Of a DNA stretch of 64,000 bases, positions 46,296 to 55,989 are shown piece by piece. Within the stretch, counting starts at the first letter, position 1. Each line of letters opens with the position of its first letter. This DNA is from Allobosea sp. (GTDB taxonomy: Bacteria > Pseudomonadota > Alphaproteobacteria > Rhizobiales > Beijerinckiaceae): contig NZ_JAFKFX010000024.1 of NCBI RefSeq assembly GCF_017308075.1, positions 62,001-126,000 on the forward strand, written 5' to 3'. The notes beneath the pieces are model-generated. The model was not told where the DNA came from and did no database searches. It saw only the letters and a program-made list of their open reading frames with translations. The position numbers and the translations under genes were made by a program.

Positions 46296-47360
46296 ATGGC
46301 AGATCCCAGTTTCTTTCCCGTGGCGACCTCGTTGTCCTTCAACGAGGTCGCTTCGCTTTGCGGCGTCAACCTGCCCGAAGGGGCCGACCCGGCGCGACGC
46401 ATCGAGGGGGCGGCCCCGCTCGAGACGGCCGGCGCCAGCGATGCGGCCTATATGGACAACCCGAAATATGTCGCGGCGCTCGCCAGCACCTCGGCCGGGA
46501 TCTGCTTCGTCTCGCCGCGCTTCGCCGATCGCGTGCCGGCCGGCACCGTAGCCTTGGTGACGCCGGCGCCCTATCACGCCTTCGCCAGGCTGCTCGCGAC
46601 CTTCCATCCGCAGGCGCTGCGGCCGGGCTCGATGTTCGGCGCCGCCGGAGTCGCGCCGGGTGCATTCGTGCATGCCACGGCGCGGCTGGAGGCCAATGTC
46701 ACCGTCGATCCCGGCGCCGTGATCGGGCCTGGTGCCGAGATCGGTGCCGGCAGTATCATCGGCCCCCATGCGGTGATCGGAGCGCAGGTCCGGATCGGCC
46801 GGGATTGCAGCATCGGTGCCGGTAGCAGCCTGCAATGCGCGCTCGTCGGCAACCGCGTCATCATTCATCCCGGGGCACGGATCGGCCAGGACGGTTTCGG
46901 CTTCGCCATGAGTCCGAAGGGGCACATGAAGGTGCCGCAGGTTGGCCGGGTCATCATCCAGGATGATGTCGAGATCGGCGCCAACAGCTGCATCGACCGT
47001 GGCGCCAGCCGCGACACCGTGATCGGCGAAGGCACCAAGATCGATAACCTCGTCCAGATCGGCCACAACTGCGTCATCGGCCGCCATTGCGTCATCGTCT
47101 CGCAGGTCGGCATCGCCGGCTCGAGCACGCTGGAGGATTTCGTCGTGCTGGGCGGGCAGGTCGGCCTTGCCGGCCATCTGACCGTCGGCATGGGCGCGCA
47201 GGTGGCGGCTCAGAGCGGCGTCGCGGGCGATGTTCCGCGCGGCGCGCGCTATGGCGGCTATCCGGCCCAGCCGGCTTTGAGCTGGGCGCGGGAATCGGCG
47301 CTGCTCAAGCAGCTCGTCGCCAAACGTGGCAAGACGACGGGCAGCGGCGAAAGCGATTGA
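46296..47360 (+). CDS. lpxD: UDP-3-O-(3-hydroxyacyl)glucosamine N-acyltransferase
   Basis: 354 residues, third step of lipid A synthesis. The N-terminal uridine-binding domain (1 to about 105) is followed by a left-handed beta-helix of hexapeptide repeats ([20 protein letters not shown] and more, to about 320). The catalytic His is in [12 protein letters not shown]. The acyl donor is an acyl-ACP. It follows bamA by 45 bases and precedes fabZ and lpxA, the conserved lipid A cluster. Confidence 0.96.
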   Translation: MADPSFFPVATSLSFNEVASLCGVNLPEGADPARRIEGAAPLETAGASDAAYMDNPKYVAALASTSAGICFVSPRFADRVPAGTVALVTPAPYHAFARLLATFHPQALRPGSMFGAAGVAPGAFVHATARLEANVTVDPGAVIGPGAEIGAGSIIGPHAVIGAQVRIGRDCSIGAGSSLQCALVGNRVIIHPGARIGQDGFGFAMSPKGHMKVPQVGRVIIQDDVEIGANSCIDRGASRDTVIGEGTKIDNLVQIGHNCVIGRHCVIVSQVGIAGSSTLEDFVVLGGQVGLAGHLTVGMGAQVAAQSGVAGDVPRGARYGGYPAQPALSWARESALLKQLVAKRGKTTGSGESD

Positions 47361-47449
47361 TCTGCGGCCGGCTTCCGGCAGTGCAGCTTTCATGGCACAG
47401 AATGAGCGACCGGGGCACGGCCCGTAGGCGCTTGGGGAGAAGTAACACG

Positions 47450-47908
47450 ATGACGGAAGCGGCGAAATCGCTCGGCGTGGCCGATATCCAGAAGATCATG
47501 GCCTGCATTCCGCATCGCTATCCTTTTCTGCTGGTCGACCGTGTCATCGAGATGGATGGCGATGCTTCCGGCATCGGCATCAAGAACGTCACCGTCAACG
47601 AGCCTCAGTTCACCGGCCATTTTCCCGGCCGTCCCGTCTTTCCGGGCGTGCTGATGATCGAGGCCATGGCCCAGACCGCAGGTGTGCTGGTGGTCAGCTC
47701 GCGCGGCGAGGACGAGGCTGCGGTCTCGACCGTGCTTTTCACCACGATCGACAAGGTCAAGTTCCGCAAGCCCGTCGTTCCCGGCGACAGCCTGCGCTTC
47801 CACCTCACCAAGATCGCGCGGAAGCGCAATATCTGGTTCTATCGCGGTGAGGCCAAGGTCGACGGTGTGCTCGTCGCCGAGGCCGAACTCTCCGCCATGG
47901 TGATGTGA
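47450..47908 (+). CDS. fabZ: 3-hydroxyacyl-ACP dehydratase
   Basis: 152 residues, hot-dog fold. IPHRYPFLLVDRV is followed by the catalytic His57 in GHFPGRPVFPGVL and Glu71 in IEAMAQ. It dehydrates 3-hydroxyacyl-ACP in elongation and competes with LpxA/LpxD for the same substrate, which explains its place between them. The ATG at 47450 has GGGGAGAAG upstream; the frame is open far upstream inside lpxD. Confidence 0.97.
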   Translation: MTEAAKSLGVADIQKIMACIPHRYPFLLVDRVIEMDGDASGIGIKNVTVNEPQFTGHFPGRPVFPGVLMIEAMAQTAGVLVVSSRGEDEAAVSTVLFTTIDKVKFRKPVVPGDSLRFHLTKIARKRNIWFYRGEAKVDGVLVAEAELSAMVM

Positions 47909-47972
47909 GACGCGACGCAGTCTGATCCGCGCCGCCGCTTTCGACCGAACCCAAGTTCACAGGTCCCTTTAC

Positions 47973-48782
47973 ATGAGTGCCACGATCCACCCGATGTCGG
48001 TCGTCGACCCCGCTGCACGGCTGGGTGAGGGCGTCATCGTCGGCCCGTTCTGCACCGTCGGCCCGCAGGTCACGCTCGAAGACGGGGTCGAGCTGATCAG
48101 CCATGTCGCCGTCGCGGGCGTCACCAGCATCGGCGCCCGCACCAAGGTCTATCCCTTCGCCTCGATCGGCCATCCGCCGCAGGATCTGAAGTACAAGGGT
48201 GAGCCGTCGATCTTAACTATCGGCGCCGATTGCGTGATCCGCGAGGGTGTCACGATGAACCCCGGCACCGAAGGCGGTGGCATGAAGACCGTGATAGGCG
48301 ATCGCGGCCTCTTCCTGGCCAATTCGCATGTCGGCCATGACTCGATCATCGGCAGCAACGTCATCTTCTCGAACAATGTGATGTGCGCCGGGCACGTCAC
48401 GGTCGGAGATTTCGTCATCGTCAGCGGCGGCACCGGCCTGCATCAGTTCATCCGGGTCGGCGACCATGCCTTCATCGGCGGCGGCGCCGGGGTGATGCAT
48501 GATGTCATCCCCTTCGGCATGGTGCGCGACAACCCGGCCCATCTGGCCGGTCTCAACCTGGTCGGCCTGAAGCGTCGCGGTTTCTCGCGTGAGCAGATCC
48601 ATGAGCTGCGCCGCGCCTATCGCCTGCTGTTTGCCGATGAAGGCACCTTGTCGGAGCGGGTTGAGGACGTCGCCGGCGAGTTCGCCTCGCATCCGTTGAT
48701 CCACGAGATCCTCGATTTCATCCGCAGCGGCGGCGAGCGGGCGATCTGCGTGCCGCACGACGTCAACGCACCGGACCGGTGA
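47973..48782 (+). CDS. lpxA: UDP-N-acetylglucosamine O-acyltransferase
   Basis: 269 residues, first step of lipid A synthesis. Hexapeptide beta-helix from about 5 to 190 with IHPMSVVDPAARLGEGVIVG at the start. The catalytic His122 (E. coli His125) is in SHVGHDSIIGSN. The C-terminal helical part starts NLVGLKRRGFSREQIHELRR. The stop codon overlaps the GTG start of lpxI (GTGA). Confidence 0.96.
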   Translation: MSATIHPMSVVDPAARLGEGVIVGPFCTVGPQVTLEDGVELISHVAVAGVTSIGARTKVYPFASIGHPPQDLKYKGEPSILTIGADCVIREGVTMNPGTEGGGMKTVIGDRGLFLANSHVGHDSIIGSNVIFSNNVMCAGHVTVGDFVIVSGGTGLHQFIRVGDHAFIGGGAGVMHDVIPFGMVRDNPAHLAGLNLVGLKRRGFSREQIHELRRAYRLLFADEGTLSERVEDVAGEFASHPLIHEILDFIRSGGERAICVPHDVNAPDR

Positions 48783-49648
48783 CCCCGGGCTCGGCCGAAA
48801 CGGCGGGCAGACGGGCCGGGCTGCGCCTGGCCATCCTGGCCGGTAGCGGCGAATACCCGGCCCATGTCGCCCGCAACGCGCTCGCGGCCGGGGCGGAGGT
48901 TTATGTCGCGGCGCTTTCGGGCGCGGCGAACATCGCCGATTTTCCCGGCTGCGAAGCGCAGGAATACCGGCTCGGCCAGCTCGGCCGCCTGCTCGGCGCG
49001 CTCAAGCACCGCAACGTCACCGATATCGTGATGATCGGGGCGTTGCCGCGACCGAGTTTCGGCGCGCTGGCGCCAGAACTCTCGACCCTGAAATACCTGC
49101 CGCATTTCGCGCGCGCCTTCCAGGGCGGCGATGACCATCTGCTTCGGGGCGTCGTGAGCTTCTTCGAGGGGCAGGGGTTCCGGGTCGGGAGCCCGGCGGA
49201 GATGGCTCCGGAGATCGTCGCGCCGCTCGGCGCTCTCGGGCGGATCGTCCCGACTCCAATTGCCCGCAGCGCCTTGCTGCGCGGCTTCGACCTGCTGGCG
49301 GCCTTGTCGCCCTTCGATATCGGCCAGGGCGCAGTCCTCGCCGATCATCGCGTGATCGCGGTCGAGGCGGCCGAGGGAACCGATGCCATGCTCGAGCGTG
49401 TCGCCGGACTGGTGAGGGCAGGGCGCCTCAAGCTGGCAAAGGGCGATGGTGTCCTCGTTAAAGCGCCGAAGCACGGCCAGGACCTGCGCGTCGACATGCC
49501 CGCGATCGGGCCCGAGACCGTCGCGCGGCTCGCCGAGATCGGCCTCGCCGGAATCGCGGTGAAGGCCGGAGGCGTGCTCGTCGGCGATCGTGCCCGTCTG
49601 GCCGCGAGCGCCGATGCCGTGGGCATCTTCATCGAGGGCGTGCCTTGA
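48779..49648 (+). CDS. lpxI: UDP-2,3-diacylglucosamine pyrophosphatase LpxI
   Basis: 289 residues. It hydrolyses UDP-2,3-diacylglucosamine to lipid X, replacing LpxH in most Alphaproteobacteria. LAILAGSGEYPAHVARNA at the N-terminus, TDIVMIGALPRPSF, GDDHLLRGVV and GTDAMLERVAGL are family motifs (former DUF1009). Start GTG, coupled to lpxA; stop overlaps the TTG start of lpxB. Confidence 0.95.
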   Translation: MTPGSAETAGRRAGLRLAILAGSGEYPAHVARNALAAGAEVYVAALSGAANIADFPGCEAQEYRLGQLGRLLGALKHRNVTDIVMIGALPRPSFGALAPELSTLKYLPHFARAFQGGDDHLLRGVVSFFEGQGFRVGSPAEMAPEIVAPLGALGRIVPTPIARSALLRGFDLLAALSPFDIGQGAVLADHRVIAVEAAEGTDAMLERVAGLVRAGRLKLAKGDGVLVKAPKHGQDLRVDMPAIGPETVARLAEIGLAGIAVKAGGVLVGDRARLAASADAVGIFIEGVP

Positions 49649-50823
49649 GCACGCCGCCCTTCCGGCTTTTCGTCGTCACAGGCGAGGCCTCTGGCGACGC
49701 GCTCGGTGCGCGTTTCGTGCAGCAGCTTCGCCACCGGCTTGCAGGGCGCCCGCTCGATCTGCGCGGCGTCGGAGGCGAGGTTCTGGCGGCGGAAGGCTTG
49801 GCGAGCATCTTCCCCCAGGAGGACATCGCGGTGATGGGCTTCGGCCCGGTCGTCGCCCGCCTGCCATTGCTGCTGCGTCGCATCTCTGACGCGGCGCAGG
49901 CTGCTGCCGCCTTCGCGCCCGATCTGATGCTGACGATCGACGCGCCTGACTTCAGCCTGCGCGTCGACAAGAAGCTGCGCCGGCTCGATCCTGCCGTGCC
50001 GATCGCGCACTGGGTCTGCCCGAGCGTCTGGGCCTGGCGCCAGGGCCGGGCGCGGCGCATGCGCCCGCATGTCGACAGGATCCTGGCGCTCCTGCCCTTC
50101 GAGCCGGAGGCGCTTGCGCGTCTCGGCGGACCCGACACCGTCTATGTCGGGCATCCGCTGATCGAACGGCTGGCGGAGCTGCGCCCCGGCCCGGATGAGG
50201 CCAGGGTTCGGGCCGACGCGCAGGCGCCGCTTATCCTCGTCCTGCCGGGCAGCCGTGGCTCCGAGATCCGCCACCTCATGCCCGCCTTCGGCGAGACGAT
50301 TGCGCGCATCGCCCGGGCATTGCCGCGGGCACGCTTCGTCTTGCCGGCCGTGCCGCGTCTGGTCGAAGCCGTTACCGGGATCGTCGCAAGCTGGCCCGTG
50401 AAACCCGAGATCGTGACGGGGGAGGCGGCCAAGCTCGCGGCCTTCCGTCAGGCGCGCGCGGCACTCGCCGCCTCCGGAACGGTGACGCTCGAGCTCGCCC
50501 TGGCGCAGGTGCCGACCGTCGCCGCCTATCGTGGTGCCGGCTGGGAGGCGGCGCTGGCCCGCCGCCTGATCAAGCTGCCGACGGTCATCCTGCCGAACCT
50601 CATTCTCGGCGAGAACGTCGTTCCCGAGTTCATCCAGGACGATGTGACGCCGGACGCGCTGGCCCTGGCTCTCACCGCGGTGATCGGCGACGGTGCGGCG
50701 CGCGACCGCCAGCTCGACGGTTTCGCCGCGCTCGAGCACAGGATGCGCAGCGCCGGCCCGAGCCCGGCCGCCAATGCCGTCGATGCGGCGCTGGCGCTGC
50801 TGCGGCAGCAGCCGGCATCGTAG
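49645..50823 (+). CDS. lpxB: Lipid-A-disaccharide synthase
   Basis: 392 residues, a GT-B glycosyltransferase (GT19) that joins lipid X with UDP-diacylglucosamine. FVVTGEASGDALGARFVQQL, WVCPSVWAWRQGRARRM, LPGSRGSEIRHLMP and ASGTVTLELALAQVPTVAAY are diagnostic. The start is TTG at 49645 overlapping the lpxI stop (TTGA), the third coupled non-ATG junction in this block. It ends the lipid A cluster. Confidence 0.95.
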   Translation: MSTPPFRLFVVTGEASGDALGARFVQQLRHRLAGRPLDLRGVGGEVLAAEGLASIFPQEDIAVMGFGPVVARLPLLLRRISDAAQAAAAFAPDLMLTIDAPDFSLRVDKKLRRLDPAVPIAHWVCPSVWAWRQGRARRMRPHVDRILALLPFEPEALARLGGPDTVYVGHPLIERLAELRPGPDEARVRADAQAPLILVLPGSRGSEIRHLMPAFGETIARIARALPRARFVLPAVPRLVEAVTGIVASWPVKPEIVTGEAAKLAAFRQARAALAASGTVTLELALAQVPTVAAYRGAGWEAALARRLIKLPTVILPNLILGENVVPEFIQDDVTPDALALALTAVIGDGAARDRQLDGFAALEHRMRSAGPSPAANAVDAALALLRQQPAS

Positions 50824-51022
50824 CGCGGGATCGCCGAATTCGCCGCGGATCGGCAGTCCGCGGCGGTCAAGCCCACTGCCGCGACGGCCATCATCGTGCC
50901 CGGAATCGCTGGCCTGAGCTCTGTCGCCGCTCCGTCTCTTCTTGCTGCCTTGTTTTCCGCAAAGCTTCGCGCGCAAGGAGAAGGACAGCTTCCGCGCCCT
51001 GCAAGAGCGTGCTGAACCTCTC

Positions 51023-51051
51023 TTGCGGAACACATGGCGAACAGGTATGTT
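51023..51051 (+). promoter_or_regulatory. lexA promoter with LexA box
   Basis: TTGCGG (51023-51028), 17 bases, TATGTT (51046-51051) form a good sigma70-type promoter. The LexA box GAAC (51028-51031), N7, GAAC (51039-51042) fills the spacer, so bound LexA would block RNA polymerase: classical autoregulation. A further near-match, GTTC-N7-GTTT, is at 51052-51066. Start of transcription should be near 51058, about 42 bases before the lexA start codon. Confidence 0.85.
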
Positions 51052-51099
51052 GTTCGTGCTTTGTTTCGATTCCGATGCGAAAGGCTGGGCGGCGAGATC

Positions 51100-51831
51100 A
51101 TGCTGACACGCAAACAGTTCGAACTGCTTCGCTTCATCCATGAACGCCTGCGCGAATCCGGCGTCCCGCCCTCCTTCGACGAGATGAAGGATGCGCTCGA
51201 CCTGCGCTCCAAATCCGGCATTCACCGGTTGATCATGGCGCTGGAGGAGCGCGGCTTCATTCGCCGGCTACCGAACCGCGCCCGGGCACTCGAAGTCATC
51301 AAGATGCCGGACGGAATCGGCGGTGCGCCGGGGCAGCGCGCCCGTTTCAGCCCGTCCATCGTGCAGGGCGGGCTCGGCCAGACTCCGCCTGCCCCAGCCG
51401 CCAACCTCGCCAAGCCGCGGCCCGCCACCGCCGAGGAGAACGGACGCACGACCGTTTCCATCCCGGTGATGGGCCGAATCGCCGCTGGCACGCCGATCTC
51501 GGCGATCCAGGATCGCAGCCACAGCGTCTCCATGCCGGCCGACATGCTCGGCGGCGGCGAGCACTACGCGCTGGAGGTCCGCGGCGATTCGATGATCGAG
51601 GCCGGCATTCTCGACGGTGACACCGTCGTCATCCGCAAGCAGGACACCGCCAACACCGGCGATATCATCGTCGCCCTGATCGATGACGAGGAGGCGACGC
51701 TGAAGCGCCTGCGCAAGCGCGGCTCCTCGATTGCCCTGGAGGCCGCCAACCCGGCCTACGAGACCCGCGTGCTCGGCCCGGACCGCGTCAAGATCCAGGG
51801 TCGGCTCGTCAATCTGATGCGGCGCTACTGA
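51100..51831 (+). CDS. lexA: SOS repressor LexA
   Basis: 243 residues from the ATG at 51100; the upstream in-frame ATG at 51034 lies inside the operator and promoter and is rejected. The winged helix-turn-helix (1-65) starts [20 protein letters not shown] and has [18 protein letters not shown] as recognition region, the alphaproteobacterial type that binds GAAC-N7-GAAC. A linker follows. The autocleavage site is Ala129-Gly130 (MGRIAAGTP), with the Ser164 (RGDSMIEAG) / Lys202 (EATLKRL) dyad of family S24. RecA filaments trigger cleavage after DNA damage. It controls at least its own promoter and the one at 28045. Confidence 0.96.
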   Translation: MLTRKQFELLRFIHERLRESGVPPSFDEMKDALDLRSKSGIHRLIMALEERGFIRRLPNRARALEVIKMPDGIGGAPGQRARFSPSIVQGGLGQTPPAPAANLAKPRPATAEENGRTTVSIPVMGRIAAGTPISAIQDRSHSVSMPADMLGGGEHYALEVRGDSMIEAGILDGDTVVIRKQDTANTGDIIVALIDDEEATLKRLRKRGSSIALEAANPAYETRVLGPDRVKIQGRLVNLMRRY

Positions 51832-54128
51832 AGCAAGCTGGTGTCCTCCGACTGCTCGGCCGTTGCAGCGGCGGGCAGCGAGGTGGCAGGGGCGCGTCCC
51901 GGCTCCGGTGACGAAGGCGTGTCGACGGGAGCAGGCCGGGCCCGGGTCCAGGGCCGCAGGCGCGTCGCGTCCTCTGCGGTGTAGGCGCGCCAGTTTCCGC
52001 CAGGCGAGGAGCCCAGCGCCGTCGCCCCGTCACGCGTGAGCGCAGCCCGGTCGATCAGCCGGGCGGTGCAGCTGCCATTGGCATGGAGCGGCGTCACGAC
52101 GAGATCGGCGCGCTGGCAATCCTCGACGATCGCGATGCGGTCGCGAGTGTAGGCGACTTTGCGGCCGTCCCTGAGGCGGATCACGCAGCCGCGCGCATCG
52201 CAGGCGGCGCCTTCTCGCAAGGCCGGATCGTCCGGGGAGCGGGAATCCCCGTCGGCATGGAGCCATTGCGCCAGGACGAAACGGCTCGGCTTGCCTGCGA
52301 GGACGAGCCGCCCTTCGGGGCCGCGTACCAGAATGCCGGAACCGTCGCGCTCGATCAGGATGTCCGGCCGCGTCGGGTCCGTGGCGAGCGCCAGACCGGC
52401 GCAGAGCGGCAGTGCCGCCAGGTAGCGCAAGGCCGTCGTCCACAAGGTCAGCCAGAGCAGCGCCAGGGCGAACAGGGCGAGCGCCAGGGCGTCGAAGGCC
52501 GGCAGCACCACTGTCGAGCGCTCGATCCCGGCAACCCAGTGGGCGAGCCGCAGGACGAGGCCGGAGGCCCAGCCCATCAGGGCCCAGGCGGGCCAGTCGA
52601 GCCCGAAGGGATAGGCCAGCACGCCGAAGACCGCGGCCGGCATGACGATCAACGAGACGAAAGGCAAAGCGAGTGCGTTGCCGAGCAGGCCGAACGGGTT
52701 GAAGGTCTGGAAATGATAGACGCCGAAGGGTGCCGTCGCCGCCGTCGCCAGCAAGGTGGTGACGACGATGCCGACCGCGGAGAGCCAGAGCGGCCGCAGC
52801 GGCCAGGGCCAGCTCGCAGCGGCCGGGTCGGGTGAGCGCTCCTGCCAACGCTCGGCGAAGGCGATCAGCGCGGCGACCGCGCCGAAGGACATCTGGAAGC
52901 TCGGCCCGAGCAGCGCTTCGGGCTCGCGCAGCAGCACGATGATCGCGGCGAGCGCGAGATTCCGCATGCTGAGGGCCGGTCGGTCGACCAGGATGGCGCC
53001 GAGCATCACCAGGGTCATGATCAAGGAGCGGACCGTCGCGACCTCGGCGCCCGAGAAAACGCAATAGGCGGTGGCGCCGAGCATGGCGGCGAGTGCGGCG
53101 AGCTTCTTGATCGGCCAGAAGAGCGCGAGGCCGGGCGACAGCGCCAGCAGTGCCCGCGCCAGCCAGAAGATCGTGCCGGCCGCCAAAACCATGTGCAGGC
53201 CGGAGATCGAGACGATGTGGTAGATGCCGGCGGCGCGCAGATCGTCATTTGTCGGCTCAGTGATCAGGCCGCGCTTGCCGGTGACCAGGGCGGCCGCCAT
53301 CGCGCCCGCCTGCCCGCCGCCGATCGTGGCGATGCGCTCGGTCAGCGCATTGCGCGCCTGGTCGATGGCGATGCTCCAGGCGAGCTGCCGCGACGGCCGA
53401 GAAGGCGCCGGTGCCAGCGCGACCTTTCCGGCAATGCTGCCGACCGCGCCGATGCCGCGGAAGAAGGCGTCGCGGGCGAACTCATAGCCGCCGGGACGCG
53501 CCGGTCCAGGCGGCGGCAGGAGCCGCGCGGTCGCCATGATGTGATCGCCGGGCTTCAAGGTCGTCGCGGTGGTGCTGATGCGGACGCGCCTTGGGCGCTG
53601 CTGCGGCTCGACGCCCGGCAGGTCGGTGACCAGGACGACCAGACGGACGCCCTTCTCGCGCTGCTCCAGCGTCTCGACGAAACCGGTGATCTTGCCGACA
53701 TGGAGCCGGGAGAGCGCCGGTGCCGCGATGCTCGCCGCCCGCCAGGCTCCGGCGCCGAAGCCGGCAAAGAGTGCGCCTAGCGTGATGCAGACGAGCATGG
53801 CGCGGCGCCTGTGGCGCAATAGCAGCGCGGCGAGCGCGGACAGGGCGAGGCCGGCCAGCGGCGCCGCCGGGCTCGGCTCACGATCGGCGAGGAAATACAG
53901 GACGACGCCGAGCCCGAGCGGCACCGGAAGCCAGTTGAAGAGGCGCCGCCGCTCGATCTCGGTTTCGAGCATGGCGCGGAGCGGGGCGTACCAGTTCGAC
54001 GGGGTCCACACCGGGCTCAGCGACAGCCGATACGCCCACCTTGCCCCGCCCCGCCAGGCGAGGGCGCGCGCGGAGGCCTTTCGGCGACGCCCGGGCGGTG
54101 CGGAAAGCATCGGCCTCCCTTTCGCCAC
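51825..54128 (-). CDS. comEC: ComEC/Rec2-related inner-membrane DNA channel protein
   Basis: 767 residues. A DUF4131 region (about 65-230) is followed by the Competence domain with about ten membrane segments (about 270-560), including [17 protein letters not shown] and [14 protein letters not shown]. The C-terminal soluble part (about 580-767) lacks the HxHxDH metallo-beta-lactamase motif of Bacillus ComEC; instead it has a short domain with two Cys-containing loops ([20 protein letters not shown]), as in other Alphaproteobacteria. The role is DNA uptake across the inner membrane. The gene ends seven bases inside lexA on the other strand. The exact start is uncertain because several in-frame starts exist. 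Confidence 0.88.
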   Translation of the reverse strand: MAKGRPMLSAPPGRRRKASARALAWRGGARWAYRLSLSPVWTPSNWYAPLRAMLETEIERRRLFNWLPVPLGLGVVLYFLADREPSPAAPLAGLALSALAALLLRHRRRAMLVCITLGALFAGFGAGAWRAASIAAPALSRLHVGKITGFVETLEQREKGVRLVVLVTDLPGVEPQQRPRRVRISTTATTLKPGDHIMATARLLPPPGPARPGGYEFARDAFFRGIGAVGSIAGKVALAPAPSRPSRQLAWSIAIDQARNALTERIATIGGGQAGAMAAALVTGKRGLITEPTNDDLRAAGIYHIVSISGLHMVLAAGTIFWLARALLALSPGLALFWPIKKLAALAAMLGATAYCVFSGAEVATVRSLIMTLVMLGAILVDRPALSMRNLALAAIIVLLREPEALLGPSFQMSFGAVAALIAFAERWQERSPDPAAASWPWPLRPLWLSAVGIVVTTLLATAATAPFGVYHFQTFNPFGLLGNALALPFVSLIVMPAAVFGVLAYPFGLDWPAWALMGWASGLVLRLAHWVAGIERSTVVLPAFDALALALFALALLWLTLWTTALRYLAALPLCAGLALATDPTRPDILIERDGSGILVRGPEGRLVLAGKPSRFVLAQWLHADGDSRSPDDPALREGAACDARGCVIRLRDGRKVAYTRDRIAIVEDCQRADLVVTPLHANGSCTARLIDRAALTRDGATALGSSPGGNWRAYTAEDATRLRPWTRARPAPVDTPSSPEPGRAPATSLPAAATAEQSEDTSLLQ

Positions 54129-54260
54129 CGGAACAGGAAGACGCTTAACGGCGGCCGCAAAGCCATGTTACAGCGACCGCGCCGGTTGTCAGCCCCGGCC
54201 GAGACCGCCCATGAGCCGGCTCTCGCCCTTCATCCGCCCGTTCCGTCGGAGTCCTTCTTC

Positions 54261-55679
54261 ATGAGCGATGAGGTCGTCACGCGCTTTGCGCCGTCGCCTA
54301 CCGGATTCCTCCATATCGGTGGCGCCCGCACCGCCCTGTTCAACTGGCTCTATGCCCGCCGCCATGGTGGCAAGATGCTGCTGCGCATCGAGGATACCGA
54401 TCGCGAACGCTCGACCGATGCCGCCATCGCCGCGATTCTCGACGGCCTATCCTGGCTCGGTCTCGATTGGGACGGGCAGACCGTCTACCAATTCCAGCGT
54501 GCCGCCCGGCATCGCGAGGTCGCCGAGCAGATGCTCGCAGCCGGCAAGGCCTATTATTGCTATGCGACCCCGCAGGAACTTGACGAGATGCGCGAGAAGG
54601 CCAAGGCCGAAGGCCGGCCGATGCGCTATGACGGGCGCTGGCGCGACCGCGATCCGGCGACCGCACCGGCCGGCGCCAAGCCGGTCATTCGCCTGAAGGC
54701 CGAGCAGACCGGCGAGACTGTGGTCGAGGACGAGGTCCAGGGCCGCGTCGTCTGGCAGAACGAGAACCTCGACGATCTCGTCCTGCTGCGCTCGGACGGC
54801 AACCCGACCTATATGCTCGCCGTGGTCGTCGACGATCACGATATGGGCGTCACCCATATCATCCGCGGCGACGACCACCTCACCAATGCCGCGCGGCAGA
54901 CGCAGATCTATCAGGCGATGGGCTGGAAGGTGCCGAGCATGTCGCACATCCCGCTGATCCATGGGCCGGACGGTGCAAAACTGTCGAAGCGCCACGGTGC
55001 GCTCGGCGTCGACGCCTATCGCGCCATGGGCTATCTGCCGATCGCGCTGCGCAACTATCTGCTGCGTCTCGGCTGGAGCCATGGCGACCAGGAGATCTTC
55101 TCACCCGAGGAGATGATCTCGTTGTTCAACCTGTCCTCAATCGGCCGCTCCCCGGCGCGGTTCGACTATGCCAAGCTGGAGAGCCTGAACGGGCTCTATA
55201 TGCGCCAGTCGGAGGATCGCGAGCTGCTTGAAGCGCTGAAGGCGATCCTGCCCGAGATCGGTCCGGCCCGTGGACTGCCCGCCGAACTCGACCCGGCGCT
55301 CGAACGCCGCTTCCTGGCGGCGATGCCTGGGCTCAAGGAGCGGGCCAAGACTTTGGTCGAACTGCTGGACAGCGCCTTCTATCTCTATGCCCAGCGCCCG
55401 TTGGCCCTTGAGCCCAAGGCCGCGGCGCTGCTCGACGATGCCGCGCGGGAGCGGATGCCGAAACTGGCAGAGAAGCTCGCAGCGCTGCCGGACTGGGCTC
55501 CCGCGGCGCTCGAAGCGGCCGTGCGGGAATTCGCCGAGGCGAGTGCCGTCAAGCTCGGCCAGGTCGCGCAGCCGCTGCGGGCCGCGCTGACCGGGCGCAC
55601 CACCTCTCCCGGCCTCTTCGACGTCATGGCGGTGCTGGGGCGCGAGGAAGCCCTGGCGCGGCTCTCCGACATCGCCTGA
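54261..55679 (+). CDS. gltX: Glutamyl-tRNA synthetase
   Basis: 472 residues, class I. The HIGH-type motif is in [20 protein letters not shown] (about 6-25) and the KMSKS-type motif is [11 protein letters not shown] (about 240). [10 protein letters not shown] and [19 protein letters not shown] are typical. The ATG at 54261 begins exactly at the conserved N-terminus. Many Alphaproteobacteria have a second gltX copy elsewhere. Divergent from comEC, followed by gltA. Confidence 0.95.
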   Translation: MSDEVVTRFAPSPTGFLHIGGARTALFNWLYARRHGGKMLLRIEDTDRERSTDAAIAAILDGLSWLGLDWDGQTVYQFQRAARHREVAEQMLAAGKAYYCYATPQELDEMREKAKAEGRPMRYDGRWRDRDPATAPAGAKPVIRLKAEQTGETVVEDEVQGRVVWQNENLDDLVLLRSDGNPTYMLAVVVDDHDMGVTHIIRGDDHLTNAARQTQIYQAMGWKVPSMSHIPLIHGPDGAKLSKRHGALGVDAYRAMGYLPIALRNYLLRLGWSHGDQEIFSPEEMISLFNLSSIGRSPARFDYAKLESLNGLYMRQSEDRELLEALKAILPEIGPARGLPAELDPALERRFLAAMPGLKERAKTLVELLDSAFYLYAQRPLALEPKAAALLDDAARERMPKLAEKLAALPDWAPAALEAAVREFAEASAVKLGQVAQPLRAALTGRTTSPGLFDVMAVLGREEALARLSDIA

Positions 55680-55989
55680 GCGGGCATGGCGGAGGCAGCA
55701 GTGCCGCAGTGCGGGATCGCACGGTCACCGCCATGTTTCTCGCTGTTGAACGCCTCTCGGAAATGGTCTAGCAACGCGGCGTGGCGGCTGCTCCCCAACG
55801 GAAGCAGTCGCGGCCAAAAATGCTTTAAAATCAGTCTGATGAACGCTTTTTCGCCGCAGCGGCATCCTCATATCCCGCCCTGGAGCCGGCATAGTGGAGC
55901 TTCGGGCGGCGCCTGATGACCAGTGATCGGTCGGAACGACATTCGGCCGCCGAGATGATTTGAGATCGAGCCTGAAAGGATCGGCATCC
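55680..55989 (+). promoter_or_regulatory. Intergenic region between gltX and gltA
   Basis: 310 bases. An imperfect hairpin (GCGGCTGCT with AGCAGTCGC, about 55783-55815) may terminate gltX. An AT-rich segment follows (AAAAATGCTTTAAAATC, about 55817-55833) and may hold the gltA -10 (TAAAAT). No small ORF with a good ribosome binding site is seen. Confidence 0.35.

Noticed and set aside
43770-47393. Very long open frame on the minus strand opposite bamA and lpxD
   Set aside because: Same GC-driven shadow effect; bamA and lpxD are well supported on the plus strand.
51034-51099. Upstream ATG giving a 22-residue longer LexA
   Set aside because: The codon lies within the LexA operator and before the predicted transcription start; the conserved N-terminus begins at 51100.
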